Positions 24,637-34,308 of a DNA stretch of 64,000 bases are shown piece after piece. Under the pieces are notes generated by a model that saw only the letters and a list, made by a program, of their open reading frames with translations, was not told the DNA's origin and ran no database searches. Position numbers and translations under genes: made by a program. Source of the stretch: DATEPR01 sp036273855 (lineage in GTDB: Bacteria; Actinomycetota; Actinomycetes; Mycobacteriales; Pseudonocardiaceae); the NCBI GenBank assembly GCA_036273855.1, contig DASUGU010000024.1, forward strand, positions 1 to 64,000, read 5' to 3'. Each line of letters begins with the position of its first letter. Positions within the stretch are counted from its first letter, which is position 1.

Positions 24637-24818
24637 GTCAGACACTCCTTACACGTCGTCATGATTGGTGGTGCGGGACGGGTACCCCCGTCGCACACAC
24701 GACGGCCCGGCTCAGCCGGGCCAGCCTGACCAGGGTAACCCGTCGCGAATGGGCCGGGCAAACCGCCCCCGGCTACCCTCGGTGGGCAGTCGGTTGGTCT
24801 ACGAGGAGGTCTTCGACG
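24637..24818. promoter_or_regulatory. Divergent rpmB / DAK2 intergenic region
   Basis: This 182-bp spacer holds both promoters. A possible hairpin, cggcccggct (about 24703-24712) with agccgggcca (about 24714-24723), lies near the middle. GAGGAGG at about 24803-24809 serves the DAK2 gene. Confidence 0.4.
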
Positions 24819-26441
24819 GTGCCGCAGGGCCTGGACGCAGCAGCCGTGCGCAGGTGGGCCGAGGCGTGCGTGCGGACATTGGACGAGCACCGCGACGCCA
24901 TCGACCGGATCAACGTCTTCCCGGTCGCCGACCGGGACACGGGCAGCAACATGCTGAGCACGATGCGGGCCGCCGTGGACGCCGTGGCGCGCGTCACGTC
25001 CGAGGACAGCACGGCGGCGGACGTGTGGACGGCGGTGGCCAGGGGCGCGCTGGCCGGCGCGCGGGGCAACTCCGGGGTGATCCTGTCGCAGGTGCTGCGC
25101 GGCCTGGCCGAGGTGCTGGGCCAGCGGCCGGACGCACTGCGGTCGGCGCTGGTCAGGGCGGACGAGCTGGCCGCCAAGGCGGTCACCGACCCGGCGCCGG
25201 GCACCATGCTGACCGTGTTGCACGCGGCCGCGATGGCCTGCGCGGCCGTGTCCGGCGGCACGCTGCCCGACCTGCTGCACACCGCGGCGGAGGCGGCGGC
25301 CAAGGCGCTGGCCGGCACCGCGAACCAGCTTCCCGAACTGGCCCGGGCCGGTGTGGTGGACGCGGGCGGCAAGGGCCTGGTGCTGGTGCTGGACGAGCTG
25401 GCCGTCGAGGCAGGCGGCGAGCGGCCGGAGGTGGCCGAAACCGTTGCGGTCCAACGGACTCCGCGGGACGCCGACGCGCTGCACACGGCCCGCGAGGCCG
25501 GTTCGGTGGAGTACGCGTACGAGGTGATGTACGCCCTGGACGGCGTGGCCGACACCGACGCCGACGGGCTGCGCGCCGATCTGCTCCGGCTCGGCGACTG
25601 CGTCTCCGTGGTCGGCGACGGGCGCGGTTCGTGGGCCGTGCACGTGCACTGCAACGACGTGGGCGCGGCCATCGAGGCGGGCATCGACACCGGCCGGCCG
25701 CACCGGATCGCGGTGGTCCGGTTCGACGACCAGGTGGCCGCGGCCACCTCGCGGTTCGCCGTCGAGCGGGCCGTGGTGGCGCTGGCCAGCGGGCCGGGGG
25801 TGGCCGAGCTGTTCCGGGCGGAGGGCGCGCACGTGCTGTCCCTGGACGGGGAGTCCCGGCCGGAGGCGGCCGACCTGGTCGCGGTGATCGCCGGCTGCCA
25901 GGCGTCGCACGTCACGGTGCTGCCCAACGTGACCGGGCTGGACGACGTGCTGGCCGCCGCCGCTGCCGAGGCGGTGCGGTCCGGGCAGGACGTGATCGTC
26001 GTGCCGACGGCGTCGCCGGTGCAGGGCCTGGCCGCGTTGGCCGTGCACGACACGAGCCGGCGGCCGGGTGAGGACGAGGTCGCGATGGCCGAGGCGGCGG
26101 CCGCCACCCGCAGGGGCGAGTTGGTGCTGGCGCGGGAGCAGGGCATCACCTGGGTCGGCGTCTGCCAGCCCGGTGACGTGCTCGGTCTGCTGGACGGCGA
26201 GATCGTGGTGATCGAGCCGGGCCCGGCCGGTGCCGCGTCGGTTGTCGGTGCCGCCCGCAAACTGGTGGACAGGATGCTGTCCGGTGGCGGCGAACTCGTC
26301 ACCGCGCTGCCCGGTGCCGGCGCGCCCGCCGGCCTGGCCGACGCGCTCGCCGAGCACGTGCGGACCGAGCACCGCGAGGTCGAGTTCACCGGCTACTCGG
26401 GCGGCCAGCCGGACTCGTTGCTGCTGTTGGGTGTGGAGTAG
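24819..26441 (+). CDS. DAK2/DegV-type fatty-acid or dihydroxyacetone kinase-like protein
   Basis: A 540-residue FakA-like protein. The N-terminal DAK2 (DhaL) domain, residues about 1-200, binds ADP-Mg through INVFPVADRDTGSNM, with LAGARGNSGVILSQ and AGVVDAGGKGL. The C-terminal half resembles the FakA C-domain (EVMYALDG, HVHCNDVGAAIEAG, TWVGV). In firmicutes FakA phosphorylates fatty acids bound by FakB. No FakB-like gene adjoins here. The position immediately before recG is conserved in actinobacteria and corresponds to Rv2974c-Rv2975c. GTG 24819 has GAGGAGG upstream. Confidence 0.88.
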   Translation: MPQGLDAAAVRRWAEACVRTLDEHRDAIDRINVFPVADRDTGSNMLSTMRAAVDAVARVTSEDSTAADVWTAVARGALAGARGNSGVILSQVLRGLAEVLGQRPDALRSALVRADELAAKAVTDPAPGTMLTVLHAAAMACAAVSGGTLPDLLHTAAEAAAKALAGTANQLPELARAGVVDAGGKGLVLVLDELAVEAGGERPEVAETVAVQRTPRDADALHTAREAGSVEYAYEVMYALDGVADTDADGLRADLLRLGDCVSVVGDGRGSWAVHVHCNDVGAAIEAGIDTGRPHRIAVVRFDDQVAAATSRFAVERAVVALASGPGVAELFRAEGAHVLSLDGESRPEAADLVAVIAGCQASHVTVLPNVTGLDDVLAAAAAEAVRSGQDVIVVPTASPVQGLAALAVHDTSRRPGEDEVAMAEAAAATRRGELVLAREQGITWVGVCQPGDVLGLLDGEIVVIEPGPAGAASVVGAARKLVDRMLSGGGELVTALPGAGAPAGLADALAEHVRTEHREVEFTGYSGGQPDSLLLLGVE

Positions 26442-26448
26442 GGGACCG

Positions 26449-28629
<2,181 letters not shown>

Positions 28630-28640
28630 CACCGAACCGT

Positions 28641-28664
28641 CTGCGTGACCGAGCGATCACGCAG
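28641..28664 (+). terminator. Terminator-like hairpin after recG
   Basis: ctgcgtga (28641-28648) pairs with tcacgcag (28657-28664), an 8-bp perfect stem starting 12 bp after the recG stop codon. Confidence 0.65.
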
Positions 28665-28707
28665 AGCACCGGGCGCTTGACAACGACGCACGGGTAGTTG
28701 AACTCCT

Positions 28708-28750
28708 GGTGAATCTCACCGGTAACCCCTCTGACCGGGGTCGATTCACC
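28708..28750 (+). promoter_or_regulatory. Nested stem-loop upstream of efeO
   Basis: Outer arms ggtgaatc (28708-28715) and gattcacc (28743-28750) are exact complements. Inside them acccc (28725-28729) pairs with ggggt (28737-28741). A ttgaca hexamer lies upstream at 28677-28682. It could be an operator or a 5'-leader structure controlling efeOB. No canonical IdeR/DmdR iron box is visible. Confidence 0.45.
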
Positions 28751-28821
28751 ACCGGGTAGGTCCATACGATCTCCACGCCCACCACACCCCACCCATGTCG
28801 TAAGCCCCAAGGAGCACTGCG

Positions 28822-30039
28822 GTGCACGAAGGTTCCGAGCCCCGGTCGGGCTCGCGCCGGCTGCTGCCGAGCCGGCGGCAGGCGCTGGTCGTCGGCGTCG
28901 TGGTGGTGTTGGCCGCCGGCGTCACCGCGCTGGTGTGGCCGCGCGGCACCACCGCCGCGGCGACCCAGGACAACACCATCACCATCTCGCGCAGCGGCTG
29001 TGGCGGGGGGTGGACGAATCCCCACGGCGGAACCCAGAACCTGGTCATGACCAACCGTGACTCGGTGAACGGCGAGGCCGAGATCGTCGCGGTCGGCGGG
29101 CCGAACGACGGCAAGGTGTACGGCGAGTTGGACGGCCTGGCCCTCGGCACGACGGCGACCATGCCGATCGCGCTGGGCCCCGGCACCTACGCGGTCCGCT
29201 GCGTCATGGAGGACACCGACCCGATCGACGGCCCCCGGGTCCACATCGGCGGTCACGCCACCTCCAACGCCGGTTCGGTGCCGGTGACCAGCACCGACCT
29301 GATCGAGCCGATCAAGCGGTACGAGGCGTTCCTGGTCGGTGGGGTGGCCCGGCTGGTCAAGCAGACCGACGCCCTGGACGCGGCCGTGAAGTCCGGCGAC
29401 GTGGCGGCCGCCAGGAAGGCGTGGCTGCCGGCGCACCTGACCTACGAGACGCTCGGCGCCGCCTACGACGCGTTCGGCGACTACGACGGCGAGATCAACG
29501 GCACCACCGCCGGCCTGCCCGACGGCGTGCGCGACCCGTCGTTCACCGGCTTCCACCGGGTGGAGTACGGCCTGTGGCACGGCGAGAGCAGGACCTCCCT
29601 GGTCGGGGTGACCAACCAGCTCGACGGCTTCGTGCACGGCCTGCAGCACGACCTGCCCACGTTCGAGCCGGAAGCGCTGGACATGGGCCTGCGCACGCAC
29701 GAGATCATGGAGAACACCCTCCAGTTCGAGCTGACCGGCGCGACCGACGAGGGCAGCGGCACCAACCTGGCCACCGCCGACGCCAACGTGACCGGTGACC
29801 GCGAGGTGCTCGGCGTGCTGCGGCCCCTGCTGACCGGCCGCTACCCCGGATTGTCCGATGTGGACAAGCTGCTCGACGAGTTCCAGCGGGAACTCCGCGC
29901 CCAGGACCACGACGGCACCTGGACCCCGGTGAACAAGCTGCCCCAGTACACCCGCGAGAAGATCAACGGCACGCTCAGTGCACTGGTCGAGAAGCTGGCG
30001 CCCATCGCCGCCATCACCGAGCCCAGGAGGACACCGTGA
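28822..30039 (+). CDS. efeO: Iron uptake lipoprotein-like EfeO (cupredoxin plus M75 domain)
   Basis: Extracytoplasmic component of the EfeUOB ferrous/ferric iron importer. It has an N-terminal transmembrane or uncleaved signal segment (residues 20-38, ALVVGVVVVLAAGVTALVW). A cupredoxin-like domain follows (about 48-145). The M75 imelysin domain (about 155-400) contains the metal-binding HEIME motif at His293-Glu297. The length of 405 residues is standard. GTG 28822 has AAGGAG seven bases upstream. It overlaps efeB by GTGA. Confidence 0.93.
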   Translation: MHEGSEPRSGSRRLLPSRRQALVVGVVVVLAAGVTALVWPRGTTAAATQDNTITISRSGCGGGWTNPHGGTQNLVMTNRDSVNGEAEIVAVGGPNDGKVYGELDGLALGTTATMPIALGPGTYAVRCVMEDTDPIDGPRVHIGGHATSNAGSVPVTSTDLIEPIKRYEAFLVGGVARLVKQTDALDAAVKSGDVAAARKAWLPAHLTYETLGAAYDAFGDYDGEINGTTAGLPDGVRDPSFTGFHRVEYGLWHGESRTSLVGVTNQLDGFVHGLQHDLPTFEPEALDMGLRTHEIMENTLQFELTGATDEGSGTNLATADANVTGDREVLGVLRPLLTGRYPGLSDVDKLLDEFQRELRAQDHDGTWTPVNKLPQYTREKINGTLSALVEKLAPIAAITEPRRTP

Positions 30040-31304
30040 GCGAGCAGCATGCGAACTTGCGGCGTCGGTCGTTCCTGACCGGTGCGCTGATCGGCGCGGG
30101 TGCGGTCGGTGTGGCCGCCAGCGGTGCTCCGGCGCTGGCCAGCGCGGCCGAACCGCTGGACGTGCCGGCCCCGCCCGACCACACGCCGCTGACCGGTCAC
30201 GCGCCCGCGGTGCCGTTCCACGGTGTGCACCAGAACGGGATCCTGCACGGTGCCGCCCGCCAGGGCGCGTTCCTGTCCTGCGACGTGATCGCGGACGACA
30301 AGGCCGGCCTGACCGACCTGTTCCGGACCCTGACCGACCGGGTGCGGTTCCTGACCGGCGGCGGCATGCCCGAGCCGGTCGGCATCACGGCCCCGCCGTC
30401 GGACTCCGGGGTGCTCGGCCCCGAGGTGCCGGCCGACGGCCTGACGGTCACCGTGGGTGTCGGCGCGTCGCTGTTCGACGACCGCTACGGCCTGGCCGAC
30501 CGCAGGCCGGCCCGGCTGACCCCGATGAAGGAGTTCCCGAACGACAACCTCGACGCCGCCTGGAGCCACGGCGACCTGATGGTGCAGATCGCCGCGCCCA
30601 ACACGGACACCGTGATGCACGCGGTCCGCGACATCACCCGTGCGACCAGGGGCGGCATGCAGGTCCGCTGGCGGATGGACGGCTTCAACAGCCCGCCCCG
30701 CCCGTCCGGTACGCCCCGCAACCTGATGGGCTTCAAGGACGGCATCTCCAACCCGTCGACGCAGGATGGCACGGCGATGCGGCACCTGGTGTGGGCCGGG
30801 CCGGGCAACGGCGAGCAGCCGTGGACCGCGGGCGGCAGCTACCACGTGGTCCGCCTGATCCGCATGCTCGTCGAGTTCTGGGACCGGGTGTCGGTCCGCG
30901 AGCAGGAGAACATGTTCGGCCGCAGGCGCGACACGGGTGCTCCGCTGGACGGCGACCACGAGCACGACACGCCGAACTACGTCAACGACCCGATCGGCAC
31001 CGCGATCCCGCTGACCGCGCACATCCGCCGGGCGAACCCCAGGACACCGGGGACGGACAACAACCGCATCCTCCGGCACGGCTACAACTACGACCTCGGC
31101 ATGGACGTCAACGGAAACCTGAACCAGGGCCTGGTCTTCAGTGCCTTCATGCAGGACATCCACCGCCAGTTCGAGGCCATCCAGACCAGGCTCATCGACG
31201 AGCCGCTGGTCGACTACATCTCGCCGTTCGGTGGCGGTTACTTCTTCGCCCTGCCCGGCGTACGGGACTCGTCCGATCATTTCGGGCGAGCTCTGTTGGG
31301 CTGA
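30036..31304 (+). CDS. efeB: Tat-exported DyP-type haem peroxidase EfeB
   Basis: Deferrochelatase/peroxidase partner of EfeO. The Tat signal RRRSFLTG (residues 9-16) precedes an Ala-rich cleavage region (PALASAAEP). The DyP signature GFKDGISNPS includes the distal Asp235. The C-terminal half contains RILRHGYNYD, with the proximal histidine region. It has 422 residues. GTG 30036 overlaps the efeO stop. The expected permease gene efeU does not follow and is not in the window. Confidence 0.93.
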   Translation: MSEQHANLRRRSFLTGALIGAGAVGVAASGAPALASAAEPLDVPAPPDHTPLTGHAPAVPFHGVHQNGILHGAARQGAFLSCDVIADDKAGLTDLFRTLTDRVRFLTGGGMPEPVGITAPPSDSGVLGPEVPADGLTVTVGVGASLFDDRYGLADRRPARLTPMKEFPNDNLDAAWSHGDLMVQIAAPNTDTVMHAVRDITRATRGGMQVRWRMDGFNSPPRPSGTPRNLMGFKDGISNPSTQDGTAMRHLVWAGPGNGEQPWTAGGSYHVVRLIRMLVEFWDRVSVREQENMFGRRRDTGAPLDGDHEHDTPNYVNDPIGTAIPLTAHIRRANPRTPGTDNNRILRHGYNYDLGMDVNGNLNQGLVFSAFMQDIHRQFEAIQTRLIDEPLVDYISPFGGGYFFALPGVRDSSDHFGRALLG

Positions 31305-31368
31305 CCCGGCCCGTGCACCACCCCGGCAATCCCGAACCGAAGTTCCGCACCGAGGAGGACAAGTGTCA

Positions 31369-33024
31369 GTGAGGTCAAGAACGTCACGGGGGATGTGGCG
31401 ATCCCGTGGCGCCGTGGCCGCGGTATCAGCCGCCGCGGTCGTCGGTCTGACCCTGGCTGGCTGCGCGGCGACGACGCAGGCCGGCACGGCTCTCCAGTCG
31501 GCTCGCTGGAGTCTGGGCAACCCCACGACGCCGATCAAGCACGTCGTCGTGCTGTTCGACGAGAACATCTCGTTCGACCACTACTTCGGCACGTACCCGA
31601 ACGCGGCGAACACGGATGGCACGAAGTTCGTCGCCGCCAAGAACACCCCCAAGGTCAACGGCCTCACGGGTGCGCTGCTGAGCAACAACCCGAACTCGTT
31701 CAACCCGCAGCGGCTCACCCACGAGGAAGCCGTGACGTGCGACCAGAACCACTCCTACGGCCCGGAGCAGAAGGCCGAGGACGGCGGCAAGATGGACGCC
31801 TTCGTGCAGAACACGGAGACGGACGTCTGCACCGGTGAGCCGATCATCTTCGGCCAGCCCGGTCTCGTCATGGACTACTACGACGGCAACACCGTCACCG
31901 CGCTGTGGAACTACGCCCAGCACTACTCGTTGAACGACAACTCGTTCGACACGAACTTCGGTCCGTCCACCCCGGGCGCGCTGAACCTGATCTCCGGTTC
32001 CACCGCGCAGGCCGAGACCGTGAACTCGGTGACGAGCGCCCCGGCCACGCCGGGCTCGTCCATCGGCGATGTCAGCACCAAGGGCATCGGCAACCTGTTC
32101 GGCGACGTCGACCCGGCGTTCGACGACTGCTCGGACAACAACCACACCTCCACCGGCAACCTGGTGGCGATGCAGGGCAAGAACGTGGGTGACCTGCTGG
32201 ACGCCAAGGCGATCACCTGGGGCTGGTTCCAGGGCGGCTTCGCCCCGACCGGCCAGGCCAACGGCTTCTCCGTGTGCGGTGCGGCCCACGCCAACGTGAT
32301 CGGTGCCAGCGCGGCCGACTACAGCCCGCACCACAACCCGTTCGCCTACTACCAGTCGACGGCCAACCCGAAGCACCTGCCGCCCTCGTCCGAGCGGGCC
32401 GTGGGCACGACCGACCAGGCCAACCACGAGTACGACCTGTCGGTGTTCAACGAGGCGGTCAAGGACGGCAACATGCCGGCCGTCAGCTTCCTCAAGGCGC
32501 CCGAGTTCCAGGACGGCCACGCGGGTTACTCCGACCCGCTGGACGAGCAGACCTTCCTGACCACCGAGATCAACCTGATCGAGCAGTCGAAGGACTGGAA
32601 GGACACCGCGGTCGTCATCGCCTACGACGACTCGGACGGCTGGTACGACCACGTGCCGTCGCCGATCGTCAACGGCTCGCACGACCCGAAGCAGGACGCC
32701 AGCATCTGCACCGACGCCCGGATCAACCTGTCCGACGGCAGCGACCGCTGCGGGTACGGCCCGCGCCTGCCGCTGCTGGTCATCTCGCCGTTCGCGAAGA
32801 CCAACTTCGTGGACAGCACGCTGACCGACCAGTCGTCCATCCTCAGCTTCATCGAGGACAACTGGAAGCTCGGCCGGATCGGCAACGGTTCGTTCGACGC
32901 GGTCGCCGGTTCGTTGGACAGCATGTTCGACTTCCACGGCAAGCCGACCACCACGCCGTTGATCCTGGACACCAAGACCGGTGCCGTCGTCAGCGACGGC
33001 AGCGGCCACGGTCACGGCCACTGA
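31369..33024 (+). CDS. Alkaline-phosphatase-superfamily phosphoesterase, probable lipoprotein
   Basis: Exported phosphoesterase of the phospholipase C/acid phosphatase (PF04185-type) family. Metal and nucleophile blocks are HVVVLFDENISFDHYFGTYP (Glu65-Asn66 region) and AYDDSDGWYDHV. The N-terminal signal ends in the lipobox LAGC (Cys32), so it is probably membrane-anchored. The C-terminus ends GHGHGH. Substrate (phospholipid or phosphate monoester) is unclear. GTG 31369 lies ten bases after GAGGAGG; GTG 31363 is closer and equally in frame. It follows efeB by 64 bp in the same direction and may be cotranscribed. Confidence 0.87.
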   Translation: MRSRTSRGMWRSRGAVAAVSAAAVVGLTLAGCAATTQAGTALQSARWSLGNPTTPIKHVVVLFDENISFDHYFGTYPNAANTDGTKFVAAKNTPKVNGLTGALLSNNPNSFNPQRLTHEEAVTCDQNHSYGPEQKAEDGGKMDAFVQNTETDVCTGEPIIFGQPGLVMDYYDGNTVTALWNYAQHYSLNDNSFDTNFGPSTPGALNLISGSTAQAETVNSVTSAPATPGSSIGDVSTKGIGNLFGDVDPAFDDCSDNNHTSTGNLVAMQGKNVGDLLDAKAITWGWFQGGFAPTGQANGFSVCGAAHANVIGASAADYSPHHNPFAYYQSTANPKHLPPSSERAVGTTDQANHEYDLSVFNEAVKDGNMPAVSFLKAPEFQDGHAGYSDPLDEQTFLTTEINLIEQSKDWKDTAVVIAYDDSDGWYDHVPSPIVNGSHDPKQDASICTDARINLSDGSDRCGYGPRLPLLVISPFAKTNFVDSTLTDQSSILSFIEDNWKLGRIGNGSFDAVAGSLDSMFDFHGKPTTTPLILDTKTGAVVSDGSGHGHGH

Positions 33025-33044
33025 GGTAGACCCGATCGCGACTG

Positions 33045-33078
33045 CGGCCGGCCGGACGTCGGGGCGTCCGACCGGCCG
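33045..33078 (+). terminator. Terminator hairpin after the phosphoesterase gene
   Basis: cggccggccggacg (33045-33058) pairs with cgtccgaccggccg (33065-33078), 14 bp with one mismatch and a 6-nt loop. Confidence 0.75.
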
Positions 33079-33154
33079 TCGTCGTTCGCCGGCCCGGCTA
33101 CACTGGCTCGGCCCCAGTACCGCTCACCGGTCGCGCACCGTCACCGCGCTGTTC

Positions 33155-33736
33155 ATGACACAGGGTCACACCGAGGGACCGCACGATGTCCCCGAGCACG
33201 ATGTCCGGGCCTTTCTCGCCGACATCCACGATGACGAGTTCGTCTCGTATCCGTCACTGGCGGCCGCCCGATCCGATCCCGATGCCGCCCTGGTGCTGTC
33301 CGGTGACTACGGCGGCACGATCTTCCTGACCGCACCCGTGCGACTCGTCGGATGCGACCTGGACGCCCTCACCACGCTCGTGTCGGACCTGGACGCGGTG
33401 ACGTGGATGAGCGGTGACCTCACGATCGCGACCGTCGCGTTCGAGCGGCATCCGCTGGGCACCGGCGTGCCCGGTGGCGACGGCGGTGGCATCGTCGTCG
33501 ACGGCGTGTGGGTCCATCCCGACCGCGTCCCGGCCGACATCCACGATCAGGCACGCGATGTCGTGTCGGGTGCCAGGGCGCGCATCGACGTCGTCGTCCT
33601 CCGGCAGCTCCGCGACCGTGCGCTGCGGCGGAAGAAGGAGTGGCGCACCGCCCACCTGTCGCGGAAACTCGCCTGGGACTTCGACATCCGGCCGCCCGCC
33701 GTGCCGTTCGACGGCACGGCAGACCTGGGTGGGTGA
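33155..33736 (+). CDS. Hypothetical protein, 193 residues
   Basis: No family is recognised. Codon usage is like the neighbours, and ATG 33155 begins MTQGHTEGPHDVPEHDVR. The sequence is soluble in character: an N-terminal acidic part (FLADIHDDEFVSYPSLAAARSDPDAAL), two hydrophobic strands (LVLSGDYGGTIFLTAPVRLVG), a Gly-rich turn (GTGVPGGDGGG) and a basic C-terminal helix (RQLRDRALRRKKEWRTAHLSRKL). No signal peptide or membrane segment is evident. It sits after a terminator and before a small secreted protein, so it may have its own promoter. Confidence 0.6.
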   Translation: MTQGHTEGPHDVPEHDVRAFLADIHDDEFVSYPSLAAARSDPDAALVLSGDYGGTIFLTAPVRLVGCDLDALTTLVSDLDAVTWMSGDLTIATVAFERHPLGTGVPGGDGGGIVVDGVWVHPDRVPADIHDQARDVVSGARARIDVVVLRQLRDRALRRKKEWRTAHLSRKLAWDFDIRPPAVPFDGTADLGG

Positions 33737-33792
33737 TACACCGGAAGGTGACATTTCGACCACCGCGAGCGTGGCTGTGCTCCGCTTCCGTT

Positions 33793-34233
33793 GTGCGCAG
33801 AACCATCGCTCTCGCCGCCTTCGTCCTCACCGGCCTCCTCGGCCTGGCCTCGTTCGCCCAGGCTGCCCAGCCCCGGCCCGGCACGCCGACCTGCCTGATC
33901 GCCAACGGCGGTGGCGGCGGCTACTACACGAAGGCGTTGACCTGTGTCGAACTGGTCGCCAACCGGTACGGCGACGTGGGTACCGGCCGCTACACCACCG
34001 CGCCGGGCAGCGGCCAGCACACCCTGACGGTGACCGTGGAGTATCAGCGGTCCGGCTACGGCTACGGCCACAGACCGGCGACGTGGGTCCCGCTGGCCTC
34101 GGCGACCACCAAGGGCAAGGGCAACCTGTCCGCGAACACCACACCGGTGCGGGCGCCCCGCCAGGCCACGACGCGTGCCTGCGTCACCGTGAGCGCCGGG
34201 CACACGGCCGGACGGGAACTGTGTACCCGCTGA
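33793..34233 (+). CDS. Small secreted hypothetical protein
   Basis: No named family recognised. GTG 33793 gives 146 residues with a signal peptide (VRRTIALAAFVLTGLLGLASFAQA, cleavage near AQA-AQP). A small mature domain follows with four Cys (TCLIAN, LTCVEL, RACVTV, ELCTR), likely two disulfides. A Gly-rich stretch (NGGGGGYY) and an aromatic repeat (YQRSGYGYGH) are notable. GTG 33748 and GTG 33733 are alternative in-frame starts; no strong SD decides. It could be a cell-wall or spore-surface protein, but this is speculative. Confidence 0.6.
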   Translation: MRRTIALAAFVLTGLLGLASFAQAAQPRPGTPTCLIANGGGGGYYTKALTCVELVANRYGDVGTGRYTTAPGSGQHTLTVTVEYQRSGYGYGHRPATWVPLASATTKGKGNLSANTTPVRAPRQATTRACVTVSAGHTAGRELCTR

Positions 34234-34308
34234 TGGCGGCCGTCCCCTGGAGCTGATCTCCCGGCGGTCGGTACCGTGCGAACCGACCGACGACGACGGG
34301 AGCCGGGG

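Noticed and set aside
28666..28821. IdeR/DmdR iron box upstream of efeO
   Set aside because: The TTAGGTTAGG-type palindrome is not present; the visible hairpin has a different sequence.
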